Virus record (IMG/VR): IMGVR_UViG_3300032235_000817
Coordinates: 1-24,328 of that record
DNA from: a virus
DNA: 24,328 bases
Reading direction: 5' to 3' (one strand)
Shown: positions 9,966 through 17,649 of the stretch, piece by piece
How the letters are laid out: each line of letters starts with the position of its first letter
How positions within the stretch are numbered: position 1 is the first letter of the stretch
Notes under the pieces: model-generated
What the model was told of the DNA's origin: nothing
The model's database searches: none
The model's input: only the letters and a program-made list of their open reading frames with translations
Made by a program: the position numbers and the translations under genes

Positions 9966-11249
9966 TTATCTGCGAGCTCTTGGTGCAGAAACAGGCTTTT
10001 CTTGATTGGCACCTTGTGGACGCAGACCAGTTACACCGTGTGTGGAACCAGAAACTGTTTCAGGTTCTTTATATTTGGACTGCTTGGTACCTTTGTCATT
10101 GGACGGAGTTAAATCTACATCACTTAAATCAGACGATGATCCGTTGCCGGCTACCATTTCACCTGATGTATCAACAATTTCAATTTGAGGATACGGCAAA
10201 CGGATATCGGCTACACTAGTTGGATAAATTGTACCTGCATGTAATCTCATACCTGCTTTGGCCAAATCATCTGCATCTTTGAAGAAAATTGACATAATAG
10301 GCTCTGATCCTAAACTGATATAGAGTACACCTTCGTCAATTTTCTTCTTCATATAGTAATTAAAATTGGTCTTAGCATATTCTTGTTTAGCTTTGTTGAT
10401 GTTACCGGATTCGATCGAATCGGTTATGGGTTTTACATTTTCTCCATAAAACACCAAACCGATAACATCGTTGACCATTTTAATAAACTCTGCTGCCTCC
10501 GCTTTCATGTCTGGGTTAGTTTTTAAAACTTCGTAGAAATTTACGATACCCTCTAAGTTTGCACCACTTTTAGCCAGTGAAGGATGGTATTGTCTGATAA
10601 AGTCGTTTAATCGACGTGCTGCTTGTTCGAAGCCTGGGCCTGGGCGCACTTCCTGGTCTGTAAAGCGGCCTGCGCCACCGTCTGTAGTTTTTACTTCGAT
10701 GTGTCGATTGCCTATTAATAAATCGCCCTTATCAGGTTTGGTAATGCTTTTACTTAACACACTTAACCCAAATTCGCCTTTGCCTTGTCCCAGTGCTGCA
10801 ATACGCATTAGTTCATTTACAAGTTCTTTGATAGCAGGGTTAGAGTCATATTTGTTAATAATTTGGCTAAAATTCTTTTTTCCGCCACTCAATAACACAT
10901 CACGCTTAACTAACTTGTCAGCACGCCACAAGTTGAATAACTCATCGCGGTCTTTGGGATCCATATCCATACTTAATATGTAGCGAGCTAGTTCTTTTTG
11001 TGCAGCGTGTACGGTTGGATCATCGATACTTTGCAATTCTCCGTTAATAATACCCATTCTACCGCCGGCGTTAACATGTCGCAACAGATCCTCAATTTCC
11101 CTAAGTGCTTTAATTGTGGCATCGTCGGGCGGCAATTCTTTAATTTTATGACTAATGGCCGTTTTTAGTTTAGATAAAGAATCTTCGTCGGGTCCTTGCT
11201 CAATTGCTTCGAGTATATTAATAAGTTTGCGGATGTCGTTCATGATCAT
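9966..11249 (-). CDS. PD-(D/E)XK nuclease-like phage protein
   Basis: 427 aa. The middle part has GKGEFGLSVLSKSITKPDKGDLLIGNRHIEVKTTDGGAGRFTD (~residues 153-195). The D...EVK spacing (GDLLIGNRHIEVK) fits the metal-binding core of restriction-type PD-(D/E)XK nucleases, and the upstream Glu could be the third ligand. The N-terminus (~1-120) is helical. The last ~70 residues are a low-complexity, Ser/Pro/Thr-rich basic tail. The protein could act on phage or host DNA, or be a virion component. ATG codons at 11249 and 11243 both lack an RBS, so the start is uncertain by two codons. The nuclease reading is from motif spacing only. Confidence 0.7.
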   Translation of the reverse strand: MIMNDIRKLINILEAIEQGPDEDSLSKLKTAISHKIKELPPDDATIKALREIEDLLRHVNAGGRMGIINGELQSIDDPTVHAAQKELARYILSMDMDPKDRDELFNLWRADKLVKRDVLLSGGKKNFSQIINKYDSNPAIKELVNELMRIAALGQGKGEFGLSVLSKSITKPDKGDLLIGNRHIEVKTTDGGAGRFTDQEVRPGPGFEQAARRLNDFIRQYHPSLAKSGANLEGIVNFYEVLKTNPDMKAEAAEFIKMVNDVIGLVFYGENVKPITDSIESGNINKAKQEYAKTNFNYYMKKKIDEGVLYISLGSEPIMSIFFKDADDLAKAGMRLHAGTIYPTSVADIRLPYPQIEIVDTSGEMVAGNGSSSDLSDVDLTPSNDKGTKQSKYKEPETVSGSTHGVTGLRPQGANQEKPVSAPRARR

Positions 11250-11294
11250 ATATTTATTTTAAAACTTAATAATAGATAATTTGCTTCGATGCAT

Positions 11295-11302
11295 TATAAA
11301 TA
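11295..11302 (+). promoter_or_regulatory. T4-late-type promoter box
   Basis: TATAAATA on the + strand, identical to the T4 late promoter -10 consensus, 43 bp before the first rightward mini-ORF. It is followed by two tandem copies of TAGTAGAAACACT (11304-11316 and 11319-11331). Confidence 0.6.
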
Positions 11303-11345
11303 CTAGTAGAAACACTAATAGTAGAAACACTGAAAGGAATTCAAA

Positions 11346-11504
11346 ATGAACTTTTTAAAATGGATCAATAGTTTTTTTAAAGAAGTGTCTTACCAAGAGA
11401 ATATAGAAGCTTATGTTTTAAGTAAACACCCTAAAAGTGCAGCTGAAATAGAACTTTGGATTAGACATTATAACCATCACTCTGCTGGGAGAAATTTTAT
11501 ATGA
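11346..11504 (+). CDS. small protein, 52 aa, unknown function
   Basis: MNFLKWINSFFKEVSYQENIEAYVLSKHPKSAAEIELWIRHYNHH... AAGGA lies eight bases before the ATG, and a late-type box lies upstream. The pattern of two helices with an AYVLSKHPKSAAEIELW core recalls small proteins of T4-like aquatic phages, but I cannot name one. Its stop overlaps the next start (ATGA), the classic arrangement for translational coupling. Confidence 0.7.
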   Translation: MNFLKWINSFFKEVSYQENIEAYVLSKHPKSAAEIELWIRHYNHHSAGRNFI

Positions 11505-11605
11505 AAATTACAATTAAATTCTGGAATTTTTTAGTTGGCTGGGCCGAAGTGATTGCCGAAAGCAGGAAAAATGCAATCAAACGAGGGTACCATGGATACT
11601 ACTAA
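11501..11605 (+). CDS. mini-protein, 34 aa
   Basis: MKITIKFWNFLVGWAEVIAESRKNAIKRGYHGYY: a hydrophobic helix (FWNFLVGWAEVIA) and a basic, Tyr-rich tail. Its start overlaps the stop of the 52-aa ORF by 4 bp and its end overlaps the next ORF by 14 bp. Such a peptide could associate with membrane; no family is recognised. Confidence 0.55.
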   Translation: MKITIKFWNFLVGWAEVIAESRKNAIKRGYHGYY

Positions 11606-11669
11606 TTGGCTCCCAATGACGGACGAAGATTGGGAGTGGGTAAACTACGGCAAACTACCTAAGAAATAA
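11592..11669 (+). CDS. mini-protein, 25 aa
   Basis: MDTTNWLPMTDEDWEWVNYGKLPKK, acidic and Trp-rich. It starts inside the 34-aa ORF (GAGGG upstream serves as RBS) and ends one base before the stop of the convergent nucleotidyltransferase gene. The tight overlap supports translation, but length alone gives little power. Confidence 0.45.
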   Translation: MDTTNWLPMTDEDWEWVNYGKLPKK

Positions 11670-11670
11670 G

Positions 11671-12432
11671 TTATCGTCGTTCGATATCTTCTTCAATACA
11701 ATTTTCACCGTATTGGATTTCAATAAGTTTTAGTGGCTGATTAGTTTCATTGCATAACATATGCCATTCGTTAGTATCAATGAATGTACTTTGATGCACT
11801 TTTAAACTACATTTTAAATCATGATCTGTGCTAGAGTCCAGAGTATATACTGTGGCTTCACCCTCGGCTACAAACCAAAATTCAGCCCGTTTTTCATGCC
11901 GTTGCATACTTAAACAAGTTTTAGGCGTAACTGTAAGTTCTTTAAGTTTTGTACCTGGACCGCAGGTGTGCAGAATCCTATAATAGCCCCATGCACGAGA
12001 TGTTTTAGGCGCTTTCCATTCTTCTAAAATCCAACTCGAAGAATTGCGTTTGTTTTCACCGCCTACACTGAATACAAATTCTAAATTGTCGTCTTGATAA
12101 GACATTTCAGGAATATTGTCTTTGGTTCGGTCCCCACCATTAGCAAAAATAATTTTTGCATCAGGGTATGCTTCTCTTACACGTTTAATTGCATCTATGC
12201 CAGAACCATCATCGTCGTAAAACTCATAGACAAAATCTACCATTTTAAGATTGTCGACTATAGTTGCACGTTCTGCCCAAGGCATAAATGCTCGGCCTTT
12301 TTTACGTTCTAACCAAGCATCACTGTTAACACCTACTATTAGTAGATCTCCTAATTTTTTGGCTTCTTCAAAATAAGCAATGTGGCCGCTGTGAATTGGA
12401 TCAAATCCGCCTGTTACTAGTACAATTTTCAT
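11671..12432 (-). CDS. nucleotidyltransferase-cupin fusion
   Basis: 253 aa in two parts. Residues 1-130 form a cytidylyltransferase-type Rossmann domain: VTGGFDPIHSGHIAYF with the HxGH nucleotide-binding motif (HSGH at 14-17), then VGVNSD and a Lys/Arg-rich loop (WLERKKGR), as in heptose-phosphate (RfaE/HldE C-domain), glycerol-phosphate and ethanolamine-phosphate nucleotidyltransferases. Residues ~145-253 form a cupin barrel (HEKRAEFWFVAEGEATVY) like the sugar-phosphate isomerase cupins. The pair suggests activation of a sugar or polyol phosphate for surface glycan or phage glycosylation; the substrate is unknown. It is the last gene of the uvsX-uvsY operon, 8 bp downstream of uvsY. Confidence 0.82.
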   Translation of the reverse strand: MKIVLVTGGFDPIHSGHIAYFEEAKKLGDLLIVGVNSDAWLERKKGRAFMPWAERATIVDNLKMVDFVYEFYDDDGSGIDAIKRVREAYPDAKIIFANGGDRTKDNIPEMSYQDDNLEFVFSVGGENKRNSSSWILEEWKAPKTSRAWGYYRILHTCGPGTKLKELTVTPKTCLSMQRHEKRAEFWFVAEGEATVYTLDSSTDHDLKCSLKVHQSTFIDTNEWHMLCNETNQPLKLIEIQYGENCIEEDIERR

Positions 12433-12440
12433 ACAATTAC

Positions 12441-12893
12441 TTATAAAGTAATATCTTCCATGCCAGCAGTTCTGAGTCTGCTAACATGGCCTAACATAAA
12501 GTTCTTACTTTCCAGACCTTTCATTAGACCCAGCCACTTATTTCGAACCAGCGCAACTTCATTAATGATTGTTTCAAAATCAATTACCTCATCTTCGCCG
12601 TCCACGTATTTTTCAGCGTCCCTGCTAGTTAATGCTCGAGGATAATTTTCTAAATATTTTTGAAAATGTTTTTTTCTAATTTTTCTTAATTGTAGATTAA
12701 GATACTGTAGCACTGCTTCGATTTCTTGTAGCTGATTAAATCTCTGTTCTGTAATACCAGGCAATGAAGAAACATTTTTTTCTAAATTACCTTTAATATT
12801 ACATTCAAATTTGGCCTGTATCAACTCGTCTTCATAATAATTTATGAAGGCGGGAATATTTCCCATGTCAGATACTACTTTATTATACCACAT
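12441..12893 (-). CDS. uvsY: UvsY-like recombination mediator
   Basis: 150 aa, close to the 137 aa of T4 UvsY. It is helical, with a Lys/Arg-rich stretch (LQLRKIRKKHFQKYLENYPRAL) and a C-terminal helical part (LVRNKWLGLMKGLESKNFMLGHVSRLRTAGME) that parallels the end of T4 UvsY. UvsY loads UvsX recombinase onto gp32-coated single-stranded DNA. Its position in one operon with uvsX and gp32 supports the call more than sequence identity, which is low. Its ATG overlaps the previous gene by one base. Confidence 0.78.
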   Translation of the reverse strand: MWYNKVVSDMGNIPAFINYYEDELIQAKFECNIKGNLEKNVSSLPGITEQRFNQLQEIEAVLQYLNLQLRKIRKKHFQKYLENYPRALTSRDAEKYVDGEDEVIDFETIINEVALVRNKWLGLMKGLESKNFMLGHVSRLRTAGMEDITL

Positions 12894-13123
12894 TATTCTT
12901 CGTAGTCGTCTTGATCTTCTTCATCTAATGTATTTCCAGCATACTCGTCGTAGCTACGTTTGGTATAACTATCGATACCACTGAACTCCTTAAGTTCTAT
13001 ATCGCCTAGTAAATCAACCAATATGCTCATTAAATTATCGCTGGCTTCTTGCCTATCCTTTTGGGGAATGTATTGTTTAAGTGTTGAATAAACTTCACCT
13101 AATAATTCTGTGTCAATTGTCAT
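12893..13123 (-). CDS. small acidic protein between uvsX and uvsY
   Basis: 76 aa. The N-terminal half is helical (LGEVYSTLKQYIPQKDRQEASDNLMSILVDLLGDIE) and the tail is very acidic and Tyr-rich (DEYAGNTLDEEDQDDYEE). It overlaps uvsX by 4 bp and uvsY by 1 bp, so translation is probably coupled. It may modulate the recombination proteins, but only position suggests this. Confidence 0.75.
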   Translation of the reverse strand: MTIDTELLGEVYSTLKQYIPQKDRQEASDNLMSILVDLLGDIELKEFSGIDSYTKRSYDEYAGNTLDEEDQDDYEE

Positions 13124-14187
13124 TCTTCAATTTCCTGTTCGTTTGCAACAGACAATTTTTGATGAGGATTCTTAATATAATCTGCCATCACGTTGTCTAA
13201 ACTATTATTTTCGTTTCGCTCCCATGCTTTACGAAATTGTTTAATAACTGTACCGTCTGCTAGAGTATATTTAAGGCTGTTACCTTCTTTGGATAATAAA
13301 CCTTTTCCCTCGAACATATCAACTAAACCACTGTAAGGGTTCATTCCAGTTTCATAGGGAATCTTAACCTGAACACTTTCAAAGGGTTTGGCATAGCGAG
13401 TTTTCATAATCTTGCAGCTAGCACGAATACCCTTAACTTCGCTGATCTTGTTGCCATCTTCGTCCTCTTTGAGTTTGAGTTTACGCATAGCAACAACAAT
13501 TGAGCTTGCGTAAATAAATCCCTGGCCACCTGAGATTTTGTCATCTGGGTCAAACATGTCCTGGCTTGCGTAGGTGTGGTTTGTGGCCACTAATCCTAAG
13601 TTTAAATCACCAAACATGTTTACACAATTACGCACTAATGCTGTTAGAGCCTTGGGCTTGCGTCCCATGTCACCTTTCAAGTCACCTGCATCAAATTGGT
13701 TAACATCAGTGGGAGTTAACAACATACCTAATGAGTCTAGCACGAACAATACTTTGGGACGTTGATCTTCTGGTAATACTTTGTACTCTTTAACAAATTC
13801 ACTAATCATCTTAGCCACGTCATCAATCATGGCCATATTGAGTTTAAGTAATTTGTCTTCGGACGTATCAACACCCAATGCATGTAGCCATGCTTCATCC
13901 AGTGCATTTTCAGTGTCAATTAAGATAACATAAATGCCTTGTTGTTGAGCATTTTTAACAAGATTGCCCGAACAAATAAAACTCTTGCCTGCTCCAGATT
14001 CTCCCGCAAATACTGTGACCTTACCCATAGGGATTCCTTTATTAAAATCCCCGCTGATAAGATAATTCAGTGCATAGTTGTTGGTAGAGATCCATGTGTC
14101 TGGATCTCTGAATCCTACACTAATACCGTCGATGCTTTTAGTGATGCTTTTTCTAAATTTTGATAAATCAAATGGTTTATTTGCCAT
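13120..14187 (-). CDS. uvsX: UvsX RecA-like recombinase
   Basis: 355 aa. The RecA/UvsX core is clear: Walker A GESGAGKS at residues 62-69, Walker B KVLFVLDSLG at ~145-153 with D151, then ATNHTYASQDMFDP and SGGQGFIYASS as in the DNA-binding loop region. It forms filaments on single-stranded DNA and catalyses strand exchange for recombination-dependent replication and repair. T4 UvsX is 391 aa, so this one is slightly short. It sits 2 bp downstream of an unknown gene and is in line with gp32 and uvsY. Confidence 0.95.
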   Translation of the reverse strand: MANKPFDLSKFRKSITKSIDGISVGFRDPDTWISTNNYALNYLISGDFNKGIPMGKVTVFAGESGAGKSFICSGNLVKNAQQQGIYVILIDTENALDEAWLHALGVDTSEDKLLKLNMAMIDDVAKMISEFVKEYKVLPEDQRPKVLFVLDSLGMLLTPTDVNQFDAGDLKGDMGRKPKALTALVRNCVNMFGDLNLGLVATNHTYASQDMFDPDDKISGGQGFIYASSIVVAMRKLKLKEDEDGNKISEVKGIRASCKIMKTRYAKPFESVQVKIPYETGMNPYSGLVDMFEGKGLLSKEGNSLKYTLADGTVIKQFRKAWERNENNSLDNVMADYIKNPHQKLSVANEQEIEE

Positions 14188-14189
14188 AA

Positions 14190-15008
14190 TTAGTCCTTAA
14201 TTAAAATATTTTTTATATGTTTGTGTTCTTGAATTTTACTGTAAACATCGGCCGGGTTGTCAACCGAGCCCAAAGGAATACGACCATGCCCCAATGTTTT
14301 GTCGTAGGGATCGAATTTATTCGATCTAATCCACTCTACATATTTTAAATCTTTAAAAAAATCAATTTCACTTAACATAAGAGATGCTTCTCCGCTGTAA
14401 TAGTGTAAATTTTTAAAATTTGAATATTCGATTGATAAATTATCTTCGTACAAATCTAAAAATTCTTTTCCAAGTTCGACATAATGTAAACATAATGTGC
14501 CGGGTAGAAATTTAAAATCAAAATATTCGTAGTCTGATTTTTCCAAAGGAAGTCGTCGATATTGATCTTTATTAAAACTCAAATAAAGACTGGGAATCAC
14601 TTTTTGTTTTTTTTCAATTCTATGAACAAAATAATTTAGATTGCGTATAGCTTCTTTGAGCTCTGGGTTTGCAATACTAAACAGTTTGGTGGGTTTACCA
14701 AACTCTCCGCTTAACTGTTCAAATTTTAAATGCAAGTAATTGAAATATTCTTGTGGTTGAGAAACAAAATCTGTACGAATTTCAATAAAATTTTTCAAAT
14801 ACTTATTAATAGTGACACAAGCATTTCTTAAAATTTGCTCAGATTCACTTAAAGTTAGTAAACCCGAAAACGCTTCTTGTTGATTGATATTACAATTGTC
14901 TAGGCACCACCGAAATTCATTCAGCCATTTACGGACAAAATCGTTGTCGTTGAGTGAGATGTCAAAAGACGCCTCGCCCGAGGCGCCTAGTACAACCGTA
15001 AGTTTCAT
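14190..15008 (-). CDS. conserved phage protein, unknown function, in the gp32-uvsX operon
   Basis: 272 aa starting MKLTVVLGASGEASFDISLND, then long helices rich in aromatic residues. The C-terminal part has LPGTLCLHYVELGKEFLDLYEDN and GHGRIPLGSV. No catalytic motif is recognised. Its start overlaps the gp32 stop by one base and its end is 2 bp from uvsX, so it is translated with both. A role in replication or recombination is suggested only by this position. Confidence 0.8.
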   Translation of the reverse strand: MKLTVVLGASGEASFDISLNDNDFVRKWLNEFRWCLDNCNINQQEAFSGLLTLSESEQILRNACVTINKYLKNFIEIRTDFVSQPQEYFNYLHLKFEQLSGEFGKPTKLFSIANPELKEAIRNLNYFVHRIEKKQKVIPSLYLSFNKDQYRRLPLEKSDYEYFDFKFLPGTLCLHYVELGKEFLDLYEDNLSIEYSNFKNLHYYSGEASLMLSEIDFFKDLKYVEWIRSNKFDPYDKTLGHGRIPLGSVDNPADVYSKIQEHKHIKNILIKD

Positions 15009-16003
15009 TACTTTTGACGATTACGAATCATTGCCAAAATATCTTCTGCACGTTGACTAGCAGGTTTAGCTGCCGCAACTGGTGCGGTGACTTCTGGTTC
15101 GTCTACTTCAAAAGGGGGATCATCTTGTGTTGCCGCAGGTGCCGGACGAGCTACAGCCACAGGTTTTGCAACGGGCGTATGGTCGTCATCAGACTTGTTG
15201 CTACTAGCAGTACTAGCCATTCCAGCTGGCTTGTAATAAGCACTCCATTTGTCTGCATCAAATGGTTCACCATTTACACTGGCTTCGAACATTTCTTTGA
15301 TAATTTTTAGTTCGGCGTCGCTGGGCTTTTTAGGCAAAAAGTCTGCCAGATTATACAGTCCAAATTTTTCCACTGCTTCAAGTTCAGCTTGAGTTAGGGC
15401 ACTCTCTTTACGAGCCCAAGTACTGGTGTTGTAATCGGCGTAACCGCCTTTACTGGTTTTCTTGATATTAAAATCTAGCCCGCCTTCGTAGTCAGTGGGA
15501 AGATTTTCCAATTCTGGATCCATAAGTGCATTTTTTACCAGATTAAAAATCTGAGGGCTAATAATAAAACGACGGATCGGATTATCAGTTGGCTTGTCAT
15601 CACTCAGTGGATTGTCGCGAACAAAACCTTGGAATAGATAAGATTTTTTCTTCCAGTATTTACGACCCATTTCCTCGAGACTCTTGTCTTTAAACCAAGT
15701 ACGTACTTCTGCCAAGACTGGACATGCTTCGCCCCACATTTCAACGCAAGGGACTTGCACAAATGTTGGCTTGCTATCTACTTGACCTTTGATGCCTGCA
15801 AAAGGCAGTTTAATCATTAGTCGTTCGACCCAGAAAAAAGTGTTTTTGGTATTTGCGTCTGGAAGGAATCGTACACGAGCTGTAGTACCTTCTGGGATGT
15901 TCCAATGGGCGTAAATGCCATTGTCACCGCCTGATTGGCCGCCTTGGCCTTTGCTTTCCTGTGCTTGAAGTTTTGCACGAATTTCTGCTAAAGATGTTGC
16001 CAT
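15008..16003 (-). CDS. gp32: gp32-like single-stranded DNA-binding protein
   Basis: 331 aa, close to T4 gp32 (301 aa). An N-terminal basic/Gln-rich segment (LAEIRAKLQAQESKG) fits the cooperativity domain. The core has RVRFLPDANTKNTFFWVERLM and PCVEMWGEACPVLAEVRTWF; only C86 and C94 remain of the T4 zinc ligands, so zinc binding may be lost or changed. The tail is acidic and Ala/Pro-rich (DDPPFEVDEPEV), as expected for protein-protein contacts, and ends in a short basic helix. TAGGAG lies seven bases before the ATG, behind a promoter at 16066-16095. Confidence 0.9.
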   Translation of the reverse strand: MATSLAEIRAKLQAQESKGQGGQSGGDNGIYAHWNIPEGTTARVRFLPDANTKNTFFWVERLMIKLPFAGIKGQVDSKPTFVQVPCVEMWGEACPVLAEVRTWFKDKSLEEMGRKYWKKKSYLFQGFVRDNPLSDDKPTDNPIRRFIISPQIFNLVKNALMDPELENLPTDYEGGLDFNIKKTSKGGYADYNTSTWARKESALTQAELEAVEKFGLYNLADFLPKKPSDAELKIIKEMFEASVNGEPFDADKWSAYYKPAGMASTASSNKSDDDHTPVAKPVAVARPAPAATQDDPPFEVDEPEVTAPVAAAKPASQRAEDILAMIRNRQK

Positions 16004-16046
16004 AATGTTTCTCCTATAAATTTAAGATGGTCTTTGTTGTGCCTAG

Positions 16047-16072
16047 ATATACACTGCACCGTTGCAGTATAT
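16047..16072. promoter_or_regulatory. inverted repeat over the gp32 promoter -10
   Basis: ATATACACTGCA and TGCAGTATAT flank a 4-bp centre; the two arms differ by a 2-base insertion. The repeat overlaps the -10 element, so it could be an operator. No matching repressor is known in the window. Confidence 0.4.
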
Positions 16073-16095
16073 AACATTTGTATTTAGTCTGTCAA
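16066..16095 (-). promoter_or_regulatory. sigma70-type promoter for gp32
   Basis: Read leftward: TTGACA (16090-16095), an 18-bp spacer and TATACT (16066-16071). It lies about 60 bp before the gp32 ATG, leaving an untranslated leader of roughly 55 bases. Confidence 0.72.
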
Positions 16096-16159
16096 GACAA
16101 AAGATTAAAAATTTGTTTAGCACTCGTCAAGTATAACGACGCTAGTAGAAAAAATCAAA

Positions 16160-17623
16160 TTATTTGGTAATGCCAGCTAGCTGTTTGAGAAAACTTGTTT
16201 CTAGTTCTTCCATTACGCCGTTGCTATAGCTACCAATTTCTCTATCAGCAGTGGTACTTCCATAGCTGCCGTATCCGTAATCGTAAACTCCCATACGTGG
16301 AAATTCGAAATGTGGATCCCATGCTGCTATAATATCTTTGGCTCGTTCTAGTTCTTCCCGACTTTCGAAATAGTATACCCCGTCACTAAATCTAAATTCG
16401 AATCCATGCTCTTGAAAAAGTTGAGCTAATCGTTGATCTTCTGCATCACCGTCCATAACGTTACCATCTGAATCCTCTGCCCCTAAACTGTTGGCAAAAG
16501 GACTTTTTGTATTAATAGGTTCTTCGTTGTCTTCTTCCACGTCTAGCTTTAAGCTAGCGTGTTTCTTATTTTGATTATCTATAGTATTACCGATATTTTC
16601 AATTATACCATTAGCCCACGATTCGAATTCATCCGATACTGCATTTTTTCTTTGCATATATGCTCGTCGAACCACAGGCAGTGCATCCATTAATCTATCA
16701 TCAAATACTTTGCGAACAAATCGTTCACGAAGTTCGTCAATGTCGAATTGGTCTTCATCCATTACTTCTGGTTGCCACAATGATTTATATTGGTCATACC
16801 CTCGCTGACTTCGTATAGTAAACAAATCTCGATGTAATTTACCATAATGATCAATGGCACTTTCTACCATTTGAGACGTTTCAATGTCTTCGAAGGTTCT
16901 GCCTCGCATATTTCGAACAAACAATTTCAAAGACGACATTTCTTTAATAATTTTAGTTATATGTTGTCCAAAATCGTCGTGTATTGCGCCATTATTTTTT
17001 ACGTGACGAGCATAGGCTCTTGCGCCATTAAATGTAGTGCCTTCGGGCAGTCTAAATCGTTCACCCAAAGAATTCTCGATGTAGAATGCCTGTATATTTC
17101 GGCTTCTTGCACCGGGACGAGTTTCGTCTACAATTGGCTTGCTGTGTCTGGCTATAATTTTTACATTGTCGTAAAGTTCATAACTGCTGCGACTTGTTCC
17201 GTATTGCTTACTTTCTGTTACACGGATATCGTCTTTGTTCAATATTTCTGCATTTTTGTTAGCATGTTTCAAATCTCGCAAATTTAATCCACTTTTGGCA
17301 ATATCTCTGATGTCAAAAGTTAACAAATTTCTTTTAGCAAAAAGTCTTAAATTTTTTAAAAAAGCATACCATACTTTTTTTTCTTCTGGAGACATGCTTT
17401 TATCAATCTCTTTATCAAAATAAACTTTGAGATTATTGTCATCCACTAGACTGATTGTTATGTTTCCAAACTCTTTACCATCTTTAATATAATCGAAATT
17501 AAAAAATCTAGCCAATGAAGGGTCTAGCGTGGCTTTGGCGTTTTCGTCTCCGATGTTAACAGAGTCAAATCGACTGCGAATCTTGTCAAATAAATTTTCA
17601 GCTACTTTATCAATTTCAATCAT
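16160..17623 (-). CDS. conserved T4-like phage protein, unknown function
   Basis: 487 aa. The N-terminus MIEIDKVAENLFDKIRSRFDSVNIGDENAKATLDPSLARFFNFDY... is followed by a beta-rich part (GNITISLVDDNNLKVYF). A central helical region has many Arg residues, then an acidic linker (DVEEDNEEP, EDSDGNVMDGDAEDQ), and a C-terminal part is rich in Gly/Tyr (VYDYGYGSYGS). No enzyme motif is seen. Its place between gp17 and gp32 suggests a virion or packaging-linked role, which is inference. The ATG is 8 bp downstream of a CATAAATA late-type box. Confidence 0.8.
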   Translation of the reverse strand: MIEIDKVAENLFDKIRSRFDSVNIGDENAKATLDPSLARFFNFDYIKDGKEFGNITISLVDDNNLKVYFDKEIDKSMSPEEKKVWYAFLKNLRLFAKRNLLTFDIRDIAKSGLNLRDLKHANKNAEILNKDDIRVTESKQYGTSRSSYELYDNVKIIARHSKPIVDETRPGARSRNIQAFYIENSLGERFRLPEGTTFNGARAYARHVKNNGAIHDDFGQHITKIIKEMSSLKLFVRNMRGRTFEDIETSQMVESAIDHYGKLHRDLFTIRSQRGYDQYKSLWQPEVMDEDQFDIDELRERFVRKVFDDRLMDALPVVRRAYMQRKNAVSDEFESWANGIIENIGNTIDNQNKKHASLKLDVEEDNEEPINTKSPFANSLGAEDSDGNVMDGDAEDQRLAQLFQEHGFEFRFSDGVYYFESREELERAKDIIAAWDPHFEFPRMGVYDYGYGSYGSTTADREIGSYSNGVMEELETSFLKQLAGITK

Positions 17624-17630
17624 GGTATTA

Positions 17631-17638
17631 TATTTATG
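17631..17638 (-). promoter_or_regulatory. possible late-type box
   Basis: CATAAATA on the leftward strand, one base from the T4 late consensus, but only 7 bp from the ATG at 17623, so transcription would start at the start codon. Weak. Confidence 0.25.
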
Positions 17639-17649
17639 CTAAACGGTTA

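Noticed and set aside
9966-11249. Restriction-modification or other named defence system around the nuclease-like protein
   Set aside because: No partner methylase, specificity subunit or sensor lies beside it; the methyltransferase at 7384 is separated by several transcription units.
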